Notes under the pieces: generated by a model
Seen by the model: the letters and a program-made list of their open reading frames with translations, nothing else
Database searches by the model: none
Told to the model about the DNA's origin: nothing
Assembly (NCBI GenBank): GCA_021776635.1
Contig: JAJFFN010000041.1
Span: 1 to 42,061 of the forward strand
Length of the DNA: 42,061 nt
Direction of reading: 5' to 3'
Source: Robiginitomaculum sp.
GTDB taxonomy: Bacteria; Pseudomonadota; Alphaproteobacteria; Caulobacterales; Maricaulaceae
Shown: positions 25,776 through 34,136 of the stretch, piece by piece
How positions within the stretch are numbered: position 1 is the first letter of the stretch
How the letters are laid out: every line of letters begins with the position of its first letter
Translations under genes and position numbers: made by a program

Positions 25776-25895
25776 AGTATGACCAAGTAGCACTACGAGT
25801 CAATGCGCAGTAATTTCATTATTACTGCTTTATATAAGCTAATAACCGTGCACGCCGTAAATATTGCGGTATATAATTACAGCTACATATTGTCT

Positions 25896-26888
25896 TCAAT
25901 CCTCAAAAGGACCGCCTGGTGTTTCAATCCTGCTCATATCCGTCCGCTTCAATAGACCATCGAAATAAGCGATTGTGTTTACTAAACCTTCGTTCAAGTG
26001 CGTTTTGGGTTCCCACCCCAAATGCTTTCTTGCCAAGCTAATATCCGGCTGTCTTTGTTTGGGGTCGTCTGCGGGGAGGTCCTTGAAGATTAGTTTTGAT
26101 TTTGTCCCTGTCAGCTTTATCACTGCTTCGGCCAGTGCCTTGATAGTAAATTCGTTAGGATTGCCCATATTTATGGGGCCGATATTTGCGTCTTGCTCCA
26201 TAAAAGCAATCAACGCAGTGATCAGATCATCTACATAACAAAACGAACGGGTCTGGCTACCATCACCGAAAATCGTTATGTCTTCACCCTTTAAGGCTTG
26301 GACGATAAAATTGGAAACCACACGCCCGTCATTGGGGTGCATATTGGGGCCGTAAGTGTTGAACAGCCGCGCTACACGAATATCGAGCCCGTGTTGGCGG
26401 TGGTAATCAAAAAACAATGTTTCCGCCGCTCGCTTGCCTTCGTCGTAACAGGCCCTTGGCCCGATAGGATTGACATTGCCGTTATAATCTTCGGTTTGGG
26501 GATGAACGGACGGGTCGCCGTATACCTCGCTCGTGGATGTTTGCAAGATTTTTGCACCGAGCCGTTTGGCGAGACCAAGCATATTTATTGCGCCGTGGAC
26601 GCTGGTCTTTAGGGTTTGCACTGGGTCGTGTTGATAGTGAAACGGGCTGGCGGGGCAGGCCAAGTTATAAATTTCATCGACCTCAATAAATAGCGGAAAG
26701 GTAATGTCATGGCGGATGAATTCGAAATTTGGATTTCCCATCAACGGTTTGATATTGTCTTTTTGTCCGCAAAACAGATTATCCACGCAGATAACATCTG
26801 CACCGTTCTCCAAGAGTGCCTGACACAGATGGGCGCCTAAAAACCCTGCACCGCCCGTCACCAAAATTCGTTTTCGTAAATGTTGCAT
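25896..26888 (-). CDS. UDP-glucuronate decarboxylase (UDP-xylose synthase), SDR family
   Basis: A 330-residue extended short-chain dehydrogenase from the ATG at 26888 (an in-frame GTG at 26918 would lengthen it by 10 residues). [15 protein letters not shown] is the NAD-binding GxxGxx[11 protein letters not shown] contains the active-site Thr/Ser, and YDEGK (in [16 protein letters not shown]) is the catalytic YxxxK. The [11 protein letters not shown] sequence and the RxANTYGP-like [23 protein letters not shown] identify the UXS subgroup rather than an epimerase. It should convert UDP-glucuronate to UDP-xylose. It is divergent from ugd, whose product is its substrate. Starts are 113 bp apart. 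Confidence 0.9.
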   Translation of the reverse strand: MQHLRKRILVTGGAGFLGAHLCQALLENGADVICVDNLFCGQKDNIKPLMGNPNFEFIRHDITFPLFIEVDEIYNLACPASPFHYQHDPVQTLKTSVHGAINMLGLAKRLGAKILQTSTSEVYGDPSVHPQTEDYNGNVNPIGPRACYDEGKRAAETLFFDYHRQHGLDIRVARLFNTYGPNMHPNDGRVVSNFIVQALKGEDITIFGDGSQTRSFCYVDDLITALIAFMEQDANIGPINMGNPNEFTIKALAEAVIKLTGTKSKLIFKDLPADDPKQRQPDISLARKHLGWEPKTHLNEGLVNTIAYFDGLLKRTDMSRIETPGGPFED

Positions 26889-27001
26889 GGGCACTACATA
26901 GCGGTAAATTAACTGCACGTCATGTTATTTTCACCTTTAAAACTCTGCCAACTGATGTTATCTGCCACAATGAAAAATGTCTAATCATGCAAAGGAACAA
27001 A

Positions 27002-28321
27002 ATGCGCGTTACAATGATAGGTACAGGCTATGTTGGGTTGGTTTCTGGGGTTTGTTTTGCAGACTTCGGCCATGATGTAGTCTGCGTCGATAAAGACCCA
27101 GCAAAAATAGATGTCTTGAACGCGGGCGGTGTCCCGATTTATGAACCGGGCCTGGCCGAACTTGTGGCTAAGAATGTAAAAGCACAGCATCTGTCTTTTA
27201 CAACGAAAACAAAAAGTGCCGTAAAAAATGCGGATGCAGTTTTCATAGCCGTTGGTACGCCGTCCAGACGCGGGGACGGTCATGCGGATTTGTCTTATGT
27301 TTACGCCGCCGCTAAGGAAATAGCAGGTTTATTGACGGGTTATACGGTTATTGTCACTAAATCTACTGTACCTGTTGGTACAGGGGATGAGGTAGAATCC
27401 ATCATTCGTAAAACCCGCCCCGATTTAAAACCTAGCATAGATTTTGATGTTGTTTCCAACCCCGAATTCCTGCGCGAAGGTGCGGCTATTTCTGATTTCA
27501 AACGTCCTGACCGTGTTGTTGTTGGTACAAATAGCGAAAAAGCCCGTGCCGTCATGCGTAACCTGTACCGGCCTTTGTTTATTAACGAGACACCAATAGT
27601 GTTTACCAATCGCCGCACATCAGAGCTGATTAAATATGCTGGCAATGCATTTCTGGCGACTAAAATTACCTTTATCAACGAAATGTCGGATTTGTGCGAG
27701 CAAGTTGGTGCCAATGTCCAAGAGGTTTCGCGCGGCATAGGGCTTGATGGTCGTATTGGCAAAAAATTCTTACATGCAGGGCCGGGTTATGGCGGCTCAT
27801 GTTTTCCCAAAGATACTTTGGCAGTAGTGCGCACGGCACAAGAAGCGGGCACGCCTCTTAAAATCATCGAAGCCGTTGTTGCCGTAAATGATGCGCGAAA
27901 AGAAAAAATGGCTGATAAGGTCATTGAAGGGGTTGGCGGAAAAATTCACGGGAAAACTGTCGCCGTTCTTGGACTGGCATTTAAACCAAACACCGATGAT
28001 ATGCGCGAAAGCCCTGCAATTTCTATCATCAATAAATTGGCTGCTAAGGGTGCGCAAATACGTGCCTTTGATCCTGAGGCTATGGATGAAGCAAGAGGTC
28101 AACTCCCTGATATCGCATATTGTGCGAACGCCTATGAATGTATTGACGGCGCAGACGCCCTTGTCATCATTACAGAATGGGATCAATTTCGTGCCCTTGA
28201 TTTCAACCGGGTTAAATCGTTGATGGTCGAGCCTGTCCTCATAGACTTACGCAATATCTACAATCCGGTGCGTATGGCAGAGCTAGGGTTTGCTTATATA
28301 AGTGTCGGTAGGCCGCAATAG
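27002..28321 (+). CDS. ugd: UDP-glucose 6-dehydrogenase
   Basis: A 439-residue enzyme that oxidises UDP-glucose twice to UDP-glucuronate with NAD. The ATG at 27002 is chosen because AAGGAA lies just upstream and the frame extending to 26816 is only the reverse of the decarboxylase gene. MRVTMIGTGYVGLVSGVCFA is the N-terminal Rossmann fold, STVPVGT and EFLREGAAISDF follow, the catalytic Cys is C267 in GYGGSCFPKDT, and the C-terminal LGLAFKPNTDDMRESP is typical. Its stop codon overlaps the next gene's GTG start by one base. Confidence 0.95.
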   Translation: MRVTMIGTGYVGLVSGVCFADFGHDVVCVDKDPAKIDVLNAGGVPIYEPGLAELVAKNVKAQHLSFTTKTKSAVKNADAVFIAVGTPSRRGDGHADLSYVYAAAKEIAGLLTGYTVIVTKSTVPVGTGDEVESIIRKTRPDLKPSIDFDVVSNPEFLREGAAISDFKRPDRVVVGTNSEKARAVMRNLYRPLFINETPIVFTNRRTSELIKYAGNAFLATKITFINEMSDLCEQVGANVQEVSRGIGLDGRIGKKFLHAGPGYGGSCFPKDTLAVVRTAQEAGTPLKIIEAVVAVNDARKEKMADKVIEGVGGKIHGKTVAVLGLAFKPNTDDMRESPAISIINKLAAKGAQIRAFDPEAMDEARGQLPDIAYCANAYECIDGADALVIITEWDQFRALDFNRVKSLMVEPVLIDLRNIYNPVRMAELGFAYISVGRPQ

Positions 28322-28656
28322 TGGATAGCAAGAGCACAGTTCTATTTGTCTACGGTACGTTGGCGCCAGGTGAGGAAAACGCCCATATTATGGACGGCAT
28401 GGTTGGGAAATGGCACAAAGCTTCGGTACGCGGCACACGTCATAATGCGGGTTGGGGTGTGCATAAAAAACATCCGGGATTTATCCCTGATGAAGAAGGT
28501 GATTTGGTCAATGGTCTGGTTTTTATATCTGACGATTTACCCGCACACTGGGCGCGTTTGGATACATTTGAGGGTGCTGACTATAAGCGGATATCAATTA
28601 AGGCCATTTTGGAAGACGAAGAAACGATTACGGTTCAAGTTTATAGCACCTCTTAG
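28321..28656 (+). CDS. Gamma-glutamylcyclotransferase-like (AIG2/BtrG-type) protein
   Basis: A 111-residue protein with a GTG start sharing the last base of the ugd stop codon (TAGTG), so translation is probably coupled. The family signature is FVYGTLAPGEENAHIM (residues about 9-24), and the acidic catalytic Glu is in LDTFEGADYKR. Related proteins cyclise gamma-glutamyl amines to 5-oxoproline, but many bacterial members have no known substrate. A role linked to ugd is suggested only by the overlap. It is convergent with glmM, 9 bp away. Confidence 0.8.
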   Translation: MDSKSTVLFVYGTLAPGEENAHIMDGMVGKWHKASVRGTRHNAGWGVHKKHPGFIPDEEGDLVNGLVFISDDLPAHWARLDTFEGADYKRISIKAILEDEETITVQVYSTS

Positions 28657-28665
28657 TCCCTGATT

Positions 28666-30015
28666 TTAGATATATTGTTTTATAAAATCTGCGAGGGTGT
28701 TTGTTGTGTTTTTTACCTGTGTCGGGTCATCGGCTTCTACCATGATGCGGATGAGGGGTTCGGTGCCTGATGGACGCACAAGGACGCGGCCTTTATCACC
28801 CAAATCGTTTGTTGCATCTTTTATGGCCGTCTGTACGCACGCGCGCTGCAACGGGTTTTGTCCAGTGTAATGAATATTTTCGAGCTTTTGCGGTATAGGC
28901 TCAAACAAGTCCAAGACCTCACTGGCCGGTTTGTCCTTGCGCAGTATCTCGGCTAGGACCTGCAAGGCGGCTATCAGCCCGTCGCCTGTGGTGGCAAAAT
29001 CAGTCATCAAGATATGCCCCGACTGTTCGCCGCCAACATTATAGCCATCTGCCCGCATCCGTGCCGCTACATGGCGGTCACCAACATCGGTGCGGATCAA
29101 CGCCAAATCTATGTCGTTCAGATAGCGCTCTAGTCCAAAATTGGACATAACTGTTGCAACTATGCCAGGCTTGGAAAGGCGCATGGTTTGCTTCCAACCA
29201 TAGGCCATAAGGGCGAGCACTTGATCCCCATTTATTATTTTGCCGGTCTCGTCGCACATGATTAAACGGTCTGCATCTCCGTCGAGCGCTATGCCGACAT
29301 CGGCTTTGCTCTCCAGCACCGCCGCCGACAAGGCTTCGGTACAGGTCGAACCGCACTGCTCGTTAATATTGGTGCCGTTGGGGTCAACACCAATGGCGAT
29401 GACCTCTTTGGCACCCAGCTCCCATAAGGTTTGCGGGGCTATTTGGTAGGCGGCGCCGTGGGCACAATCAACAACAATACGCAGGCCAGCAAGATTAACG
29501 CGCCGCGGGAAGGTGGCTTTGACGATTTCGATATAACGGGCCTGACCAACATCATAGCGTCTGGCACGGCCTAATTTATCGCCGTGGGCCAATCCTGCGC
29601 CAAAGTCCTCGTGCATCATTTTTTCTATTTCTGCCTCAGCCTCATCGCTCAGCTTTTGTCCATTTGGGCCAAACAGCTTAAGCCCATTGTCAAAATATTT
29701 GTTATGGGACGCCGTAATCATAACCCCAAGGTCCGCCCGCAAAGACTGGGTCATCGCCGCCACTGCCGGTGTTGGTATTGGGCCAAACAGTTTGACGTCC
29801 ATGCCAACGGAGGTAAAACCAGCCACCAAAGCAGGCTCGATCATATAGCCTGAAAGCCGTGTGTCTTTGCCAATGACAACGGAGTGGCGACGTCCTTTTT
29901 CACGTAAAAAATACCGCCCCGCCGCCATGCCGAGCTTTAACACATTTTGGGGCGCCATACGGTCATGATTGGCCACACCGCGAATCCCGTCCGTACCAAA
30001 AAATTTCTGTATCAT
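28666..30015 (-). CDS. glmM: Phosphoglucosamine mutase
   Basis: A 449-residue phosphohexomutase. The ATG at 30015 is preceded by GGGGAAG and yields the standard N-terminus [17 protein letters not shown]; an ORF extension to 30120 is not needed. The phosphoserine loop is [13 protein letters not shown] (S103), the metal loop is [11 protein letters not shown], and VGGEQSGH and [12 protein letters not shown] are the sugar- and phosphate-binding loops. It converts glucosamine-6-P to glucosamine-1-P for peptidoglycan and LPS precursors. The GGEQSGH loop separates it from the phosphomannomutase/phosphoglucomutase at 23594. Confidence 0.96.
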   Translation of the reverse strand: MIQKFFGTDGIRGVANHDRMAPQNVLKLGMAAGRYFLREKGRRHSVVIGKDTRLSGYMIEPALVAGFTSVGMDVKLFGPIPTPAVAAMTQSLRADLGVMITASHNKYFDNGLKLFGPNGQKLSDEAEAEIEKMMHEDFGAGLAHGDKLGRARRYDVGQARYIEIVKATFPRRVNLAGLRIVVDCAHGAAYQIAPQTLWELGAKEVIAIGVDPNGTNINEQCGSTCTEALSAAVLESKADVGIALDGDADRLIMCDETGKIINGDQVLALMAYGWKQTMRLSKPGIVATVMSNFGLERYLNDIDLALIRTDVGDRHVAARMRADGYNVGGEQSGHILMTDFATTGDGLIAALQVLAEILRKDKPASEVLDLFEPIPQKLENIHYTGQNPLQRACVQTAIKDATNDLGDKGRVLVRPSGTEPLIRIMVEADDPTQVKNTTNTLADFIKQYI

Positions 30016-30334
30016 TATATCTTCCCCGCCATATCTTTCTCGCAATAAATTCCGCGAAACACCTCTTTGCCCAGTTCGTAAATACATCAACAATCTAATG
30101 CTCTGCCCCGTCTCTATCATAGAGGTGTAAAAAAAGTCAAAATATTGCAGTGCGACATGATAAATTTGTACGCGCTACATTAACACTGGGCAGGGCGGGT
30201 TATTTTAGCTAGGTAAACCTAGAAAACGTAAATTAGTAAACAAGGGTAACTTTTTGTGCGGAATTTAAAACTACCTAAGAAATCTGTCAAAATCAGTAAC
30301 TGTTAAGTAAATATTTAATGCTAGAAAACACACC
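30016..30334. other. 319-bp intergenic stretch upstream of galU
   Basis: Divergent gap between glmM and galU. It contains a perfect palindrome CTAGGTAAACCTAG at 30209-30222, about 113 bp before the galU start, possibly an operator. The AT-rich part nearer galU has no convincing promoter boxes. No gene was seen. Confidence 0.4.
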
Positions 30335-31222
30335 ATGAAAACTATTAAAAAAGCAGTTCTGCCAGTCGCAGGTTTTGGCACACGGGTTTTGCCGGCAACC
30401 AAATCCATCCCCAAAGAAATGCTACCCGTTGTTGACCGTCCCGCATTGCAATATGTCGTCGACGAGGCATTTGAAGCCGGGATTGAGCATATTGTCTTTG
30501 TAACGGGGCGCAATAAAGGGGCTATTGAAGATTATTTTGACCGTGCTTACGAGCTAGAAGCGACACTGCACTCCAAGCGCAAGGAGGGCATATTAACACA
30601 ATTACAACAAGGTCTGCCGGGTCCTGGTGCAACAAGTTTTGTGCGCCAGCAATCCCCGCAAGGCCTTGGGCATGCCGTCTGGTGTGCGCGGGATGTTATC
30701 GGCGACGAACCATTTGCAGTGCTTTTGCCAGATGTTTTGGTTAAATCCGCGCCTGGATGTTTGCAACAAATGATGGGCGCATATGATAAGAAAGGTGGTA
30801 ACATCATTGCCGTCAATTCTGTCCCAAAGGATCAAACCGATAAATATGGTGTCATTGCACCGGTGTCCCAAGAAGGCAATATCTACAAAATGTCGGCCAT
30901 GGTTGAAAAACCTGACCCGGCAGACGCACCCTCGAACCTTTCCATAACGGGTCGTTATATATTACAGCCCGAAATTTTTAAGTTTCTCGAAGAACAAGAA
31001 CCCGGCGCAGGCAATGAAATTCAATTGACCGATGCCATGGCTAAATTGATGCAAGTATCAAGTTTCCACGGGGTGGAATTTGAAGGTGACGCCCATGATT
31101 GCGGCTCAAAGATAGGCTATTTCAAAGCCGTCTGCGCCTATGCCGTTGACCACGCGGAAATCGGCAAAGACGCAAGACGCTTGATTAAAAACATCTGTAA
31201 TCCACCTGAATATAAAGCGTAA
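30335..31222 (+). CDS. galU: UTP-glucose-1-phosphate uridylyltransferase
   Basis: A 295-residue nucleotidyltransferase that makes UDP-glucose from glucose-1-P and UTP. The N-terminal PVAGFGTRVLPATKSIPKEM (residues about 10-29) is the nucleotide-binding and catalytic Arg/Lys signature, and PVVDRPALQYVVDEA, AGIEHIVFVTGR and MVEKPDPADAPSNLSITGRY follow. Length is normal. It sits three bases from the convergent deacetylase gene. Its product is the substrate of Ugd (27002). Confidence 0.96.
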   Translation: MKTIKKAVLPVAGFGTRVLPATKSIPKEMLPVVDRPALQYVVDEAFEAGIEHIVFVTGRNKGAIEDYFDRAYELEATLHSKRKEGILTQLQQGLPGPGATSFVRQQSPQGLGHAVWCARDVIGDEPFAVLLPDVLVKSAPGCLQQMMGAYDKKGGNIIAVNSVPKDQTDKYGVIAPVSQEGNIYKMSAMVEKPDPADAPSNLSITGRYILQPEIFKFLEEQEPGAGNEIQLTDAMAKLMQVSSFHGVEFEGDAHDCGSKIGYFKAVCAYAVDHAEIGKDARRLIKNICNPPEYKA

Positions 31223-31225
31223 TCT

Positions 31226-32128
31226 TTACCAACCCGTAATATAAGCATGGGTTGATTTTGACAAGGCGTCTAAATTGTAGCCACCTTCCAAAACGCTTAT
31301 CATGCGACCCGCGCAATATTTCGCCGCGATTTTGCTCAGCACGCACCCGAGCCAAGCATAGTCATCTTCCGTCAAATTAAATGCGCCGAGCGGGTCGTCT
31401 TTATGGGCATCAAACCCAGCAGATACCAAAATAAGCTCCGGTTTAAAGGCGTGCAAATCCGTTATGACTTTATCTTCAAATGCCCCACGCCAATCCTGAG
31501 CGCTCGTCCCTGCGGGCATGGGGATGTTGCGGATATTTGGGATGTCGACATCTTGTCCCGTATTTGGATAGTGGGGGTGTTGGTGCAATGAAGCAAAATA
31601 TGTCCCGGTTACATTTGCAAGCGCCTCTTGTGTGCCATTGCCGTGGTGCACATCAAAATCAACAACGGCAATGCGGGCCAATCCGTAGACCTGTTTGGCC
31701 CGCAAGGCAGCAATGGCAATACTGGAAAAATAACAAAACCCCATAGCTTTTTCTGGTTCAGCGTGATGGCCTGGTGGGCGGACTGCGCAAAAGACTTGCT
31801 TGAATTTTCCCTGCATGACCCCGTCTACGGCCAAACAGACAGCGCCTGCTGCCCGTAGGGCGGCGTCAGCAGTACGGCTATCTAGAGCCGTATCATAATC
31901 CAGATCAATGATTTCATCAGATTTTACGGTTTGCAGCATAAGGTCAATGTGAGCAGATGAATGCACGCGAAGCAAATCCTCTCGCGCGGCATAGGGGGCG
32001 TCGAGCCGTAGAAAATCCATATTTTCCAAAGCCGTTAATACGACCCGTAACCGATCCGGCACCTCTTGATACCCAGAGGTGCCAACGTGCGCCAGACAAT
32101 CGGCGTGAGTGATGAGGGCAGGTTTCAT
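31226..32128 (-). CDS. Histone-deacetylase-family protein (class II-like, AcuC/APAH type)
   Basis: A 300-residue metal-dependent deacetylase. RPPGHHAEPEKAMGFCYF contains the tandem H121-H122, zinc ligands are D159 and H161 in VVDFDVHHGNGT and D240 in SAGFDAHKDDPLG, and Y284 in LEGGYNL is the transition-state Tyr. All catalytic residues of the family are present. Bacterial members remove acetyl groups from polyamines, small molecules or proteins; the substrate cannot be read from the sequence. It is divergent from the TetR gene at 32334. Two operators of that regulator lie in the shared 205-bp gap. Confidence 0.9.
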   Translation of the reverse strand: MKPALITHADCLAHVGTSGYQEVPDRLRVVLTALENMDFLRLDAPYAAREDLLRVHSSAHIDLMLQTVKSDEIIDLDYDTALDSRTADAALRAAGAVCLAVDGVMQGKFKQVFCAVRPPGHHAEPEKAMGFCYFSSIAIAALRAKQVYGLARIAVVDFDVHHGNGTQEALANVTGTYFASLHQHPHYPNTGQDVDIPNIRNIPMPAGTSAQDWRGAFEDKVITDLHAFKPELILVSAGFDAHKDDPLGAFNLTEDDYAWLGCVLSKIAAKYCAGRMISVLEGGYNLDALSKSTHAYITGW

Positions 32129-32246
32129 ATTGTTTTCCCATCCGTTTTAATAGCCAAGAGCTAACTATGTAGAGAAACAAGCAAGACACAAGAGGCATTC
32201 CATTTGTTTTGGCTCGAAAGCTCAAAACTGTTCACTAAATTAATCA

Positions 32247-32266
32247 GTTAGTAAGCATACACTAAC
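32247..32266. promoter_or_regulatory. Palindromic operator 1 (TetR-type)
   Basis: GTTAGT at 32247-32252 and ACTAAC at 32261-32266, with an 8-bp spacer. An additional outer half-site ACTAA lies at 32234-32238. The arm sequence is the same as in operator 2. Confidence 0.8.
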
Positions 32267-32272
32267 ATTTTG

Positions 32273-32278
32273 TTGACA
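32273..32278 (+). promoter_or_regulatory. Candidate -35 box TTGACA of the TetR gene
   Basis: A perfect consensus TTGACA. The position 17 bp downstream (32296-32301, TAGTTA) falls inside operator 2, so a bound regulator would block this promoter. Confidence 0.45.
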
Positions 32279-32291
32279 TTGGCAATGCTGT

Positions 32292-32315
32292 AAGTTAGTT
32301 AACGTTCACTAACTT
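32292..32315. promoter_or_regulatory. Palindromic operator 2 (TetR-type)
   Basis: AAGTTAGT at 32292-32299 and ACTAACTT at 32308-32315 are perfect 8-bp arms with an 8-bp spacer whose centre (AACGTT) is also palindromic. It ends just upstream of the AAAGGAG ribosome-binding site (32321-32327). Its centre is 47 bp from that of operator 1. Confidence 0.85.
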
Positions 32316-32333
32316 GTAATAAAGGAGAATGTT

Positions 32334-32999
32334 ATGCCCAATTTACTGACCGACGAGCCAGAAAGTGCGGATATTGCTACAGACTCAGTTCAAGGCGTGA
32401 GCCGAGGAATTACTGCACCGCACGGCACGACCAAAGCCCGTATCGAGCGGGCGGCGTTGACATTATTTGTCGAACGCGGCGTGGACGGGGTCGCGGTTCG
32501 GGAAATAGCGGCCAAAGTCGGGATAACGGATGCGGCCATATATCGCCATTTTAAATCCAAAGCCGAACTGGCAGAAAGTCTGATGCTGGCCATTCACGAG
32601 CGGCTTACGGATTTGGTACGAGAGGTCGGGGCTAAAAACGCACCGTTTCGCGACAAGGTTACAGATTTGGTCACGGATTATTGCGCGGCGGCGGACGATG
32701 ACTGGGATTTGTTTACCTATCATCTGCTTCACCTGCATCATTTTCCGCATTTGTTTGCTGGCGAAAGCTCTAGCCATGTGCGCCGCGTAGGGCCTATTTC
32801 CGTCTGTGCAAATATGCTAAAACAGGCCGTAGAAGAAGGCGAAATTGAGCCCGGTAATACCCAGCTTTTGGCGTCTATGGTTTTGGGTATAGTCTTACAG
32901 GCGGCTTCTGCCAAAGCGCATTTACGCGTGCGTGGGCCGCTGTCTATTTACGCGCCAGAATTTGACAAAGCCGTGTGGGCGGTTCTGCGCCATCGGTAA
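32334..32999 (+). CDS. TetR/AcrR-family transcriptional regulator
   Basis: A 221-residue regulator. After a 32-residue leader, the N-terminal DNA-binding domain reads RIERAALTLFVERGVDGVAV then REIAAKVGITDAAIYRHFKSK, a textbook TetR helix-turn-helix at about residues 36-85. The rest is a variable all-helical ligand and dimerisation domain containing HLLHLHHFPHLF. An AAAGGAG site precedes the ATG. Two matched palindromes upstream (32247-32266, 32292-32315) are its most likely operators, which would make it autoregulated. Downstream plsC and the transporter, on the same strand, suggest that it responds to a lipid-related ligand. Confidence 0.92.
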   Translation: MPNLLTDEPESADIATDSVQGVSRGITAPHGTTKARIERAALTLFVERGVDGVAVREIAAKVGITDAAIYRHFKSKAELAESLMLAIHERLTDLVREVGAKNAPFRDKVTDLVTDYCAAADDDWDLFTYHLLHLHHFPHLFAGESSSHVRRVGPISVCANMLKQAVEEGEIEPGNTQLLASMVLGIVLQAASAKAHLRVRGPLSIYAPEFDKAVWAVLRHR

Positions 33000-33022
33000 T
33001 ATTCACAAAAGGAAAACAACCC

Positions 33023-33116
33023 GTACCGAGGGCAGCGAGGCAAGGGCGACCGCCCGTCGCGCCGGATGGTGCGCCCTCGCGGAGGCGTGCGCATTTTGCG
33101 TATTGCCGTGAGCGCA
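33023..33116. repeat. GC-rich imperfect palindromic element, possibly interspersed
   Basis: This stretch between the TetR and plsC genes is far more GC-rich than its surroundings. It has nested inverted arms: CGAGGGC (33027-33033) with GCCCTCG (33073-33079), and AGGGCG (33043-33048) with CGCCCT (33072-33077). The same bases in one frame read as a Pro/Arg/Ala-rich peptide of a style often seen as repeated junk in proteobacterial genomes. No copy elsewhere in the window was seen. Confidence 0.4.
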
Positions 33117-33133
33117 ATAAAAAGGAGAAAGCC

Positions 33134-33916
33134 ATGCGTTCACTTATATTCAATATATTATTTTATGCCTTGTCGATAATTTTCGCGCTGCTGTGCGTAC
33201 TGTTATCATTTTTTCCTGGTCGCAAGCCGATTATGTTCGGATTGTGGGCCTATTCACGCACTATGGTCTGGTTGATGCGCGTGGTAGCCGGTATCAAGGT
33301 CGAGGTCAAAGGCCACGAAAACTTGCCAGCGAAAGGCCCCTATATCATTGCCCCCAAACACCAAAGCTACGGCGATGGGTTTGTTGTTCTTTCGCAATTT
33401 TTCGATCTGTCTTTTGTTACGGGTGACCATTTGGAAAAATTCATGACGCTCAAACATATCCTGCGCAAAGCCGGCGCGGTGGTGATCGATAATTGCGGCG
33501 GCACAGATGCCCGTGACCGCTTGCAAATCGAGGCCGAGAAGGTCCGCGCCGAGGGTCGCAAGCTTTTGATATTCCCCGAAGGCTATTTGTCAGCCCCCGG
33601 AGAACAGCGCCGTTACCGCAAAGGTATTTTTCATTTATACGAAGATTTCGGTTGTCCCGTAGTGCCAATGGCAACCAATCTAGGGCAACGCTGGAACCAA
33701 AACGTCTGGACAAAGCATCCCGGCACCGCCACAGTGGAATTCCTGCGGCCCATAGAGCCGGGGCTGGGGAAGGACGAATTTATGCAAATCCTAGAAACCG
33801 CCTGCGAAACCCGCTCCCTAGAACTCCTAGATTTCGACAACCCCGGCGCCCTAGAGCACAGCCGCAAAGAATTAGCGCAAGGCACCATAATGCGCGCGGA
33901 TAAGGTTAAGGGGTGA
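33134..33916 (+). CDS. 1-acyl-sn-glycerol-3-phosphate acyltransferase (PlsC-like)
   Basis: A 260-residue integral membrane acyltransferase. The ATG at 33134 is chosen for its AAGGAG site and its N-terminal membrane segment (NILFYALSIIFALLCVLLSF); an open frame reaching back to 32975 overlaps the TetR gene and is not likely translated. Motif I is HQSYGD (HX4D) in IIAPKHQSYGDGF, and motif III is IFPEG in LLIFPEGYLS. It should transfer an acyl chain to lysophosphatidate or another lysophospholipid. The next gene starts 5 bp after its stop and a transporter of lysophospholipid type lies beyond, suggesting membrane lipid remodelling. Confidence 0.9.
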   Translation: MRSLIFNILFYALSIIFALLCVLLSFFPGRKPIMFGLWAYSRTMVWLMRVVAGIKVEVKGHENLPAKGPYIIAPKHQSYGDGFVVLSQFFDLSFVTGDHLEKFMTLKHILRKAGAVVIDNCGGTDARDRLQIEAEKVRAEGRKLLIFPEGYLSAPGEQRRYRKGIFHLYEDFGCPVVPMATNLGQRWNQNVWTKHPGTATVEFLRPIEPGLGKDEFMQILETACETRSLELLDFDNPGALEHSRKELAQGTIMRADKVKG

Positions 33917-33920
33917 GTAT

Positions 33921-34136
33921 ATGACCACACATAGTGTTGCGCAGTTTTTTAATGCCATTAACGAGGTCTATAATACAGGCAAAGCGACCGAGCATTCTTA
34001 CCGGATTGCCCTGCATGATTTGCTGAAATCTATTAACCCGAAACTAGACGTTATCAATGAGCCGCGCCGAGTAGAATGTGGGTCACCAGACTTTGCGGTA
34101 CTTCGTGGTGAAGTGCCGGTTGGCTATGTGGGCTAA
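33921..34136 (+). pseudogene. Type ISP restriction-modification gene, N-terminal nuclease part, frameshifted
   Basis: A 71-residue fragment ending at TAA (34134-34136). TEHSYRIALHDLLKSINP and the following INEPRRVECGSPDFAVLRGEV are the start of the PD-(D/E)xK nuclease domain of type ISP enzymes; the D of SPDF is the first catalytic acid. The expected continuation is a Tyr-Val/Ile-Glu-Ala-Lys-Asp segment. Here the frame reads GYVG and stops, while AKDVEMD continues in the +1 frame from the base after the break. Removing two bases from GTG-GA(A/G)-GCT-AAA gives exactly the observed GTGGGCTAAA, so the catalytic Glu codon itself is the break point. The ribosome-binding site lies in the end of plsC. 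Confidence 0.8.

Noticed and set aside
26816..27001. N-terminal extension of the UDP-glucose dehydrogenase frame
   Set aside because: It overlaps the reverse-strand decarboxylase start region, encodes no recognisable domain, and the ATG at 27002 has a good ribosome-binding site and gives the standard N-terminus.
32975..33133. Extension of the plsC frame upstream
   Set aside because: It overlaps the TetR stop and runs through the GC-rich palindromic element; the ATG at 33134 has AAGGAG and a membrane segment.
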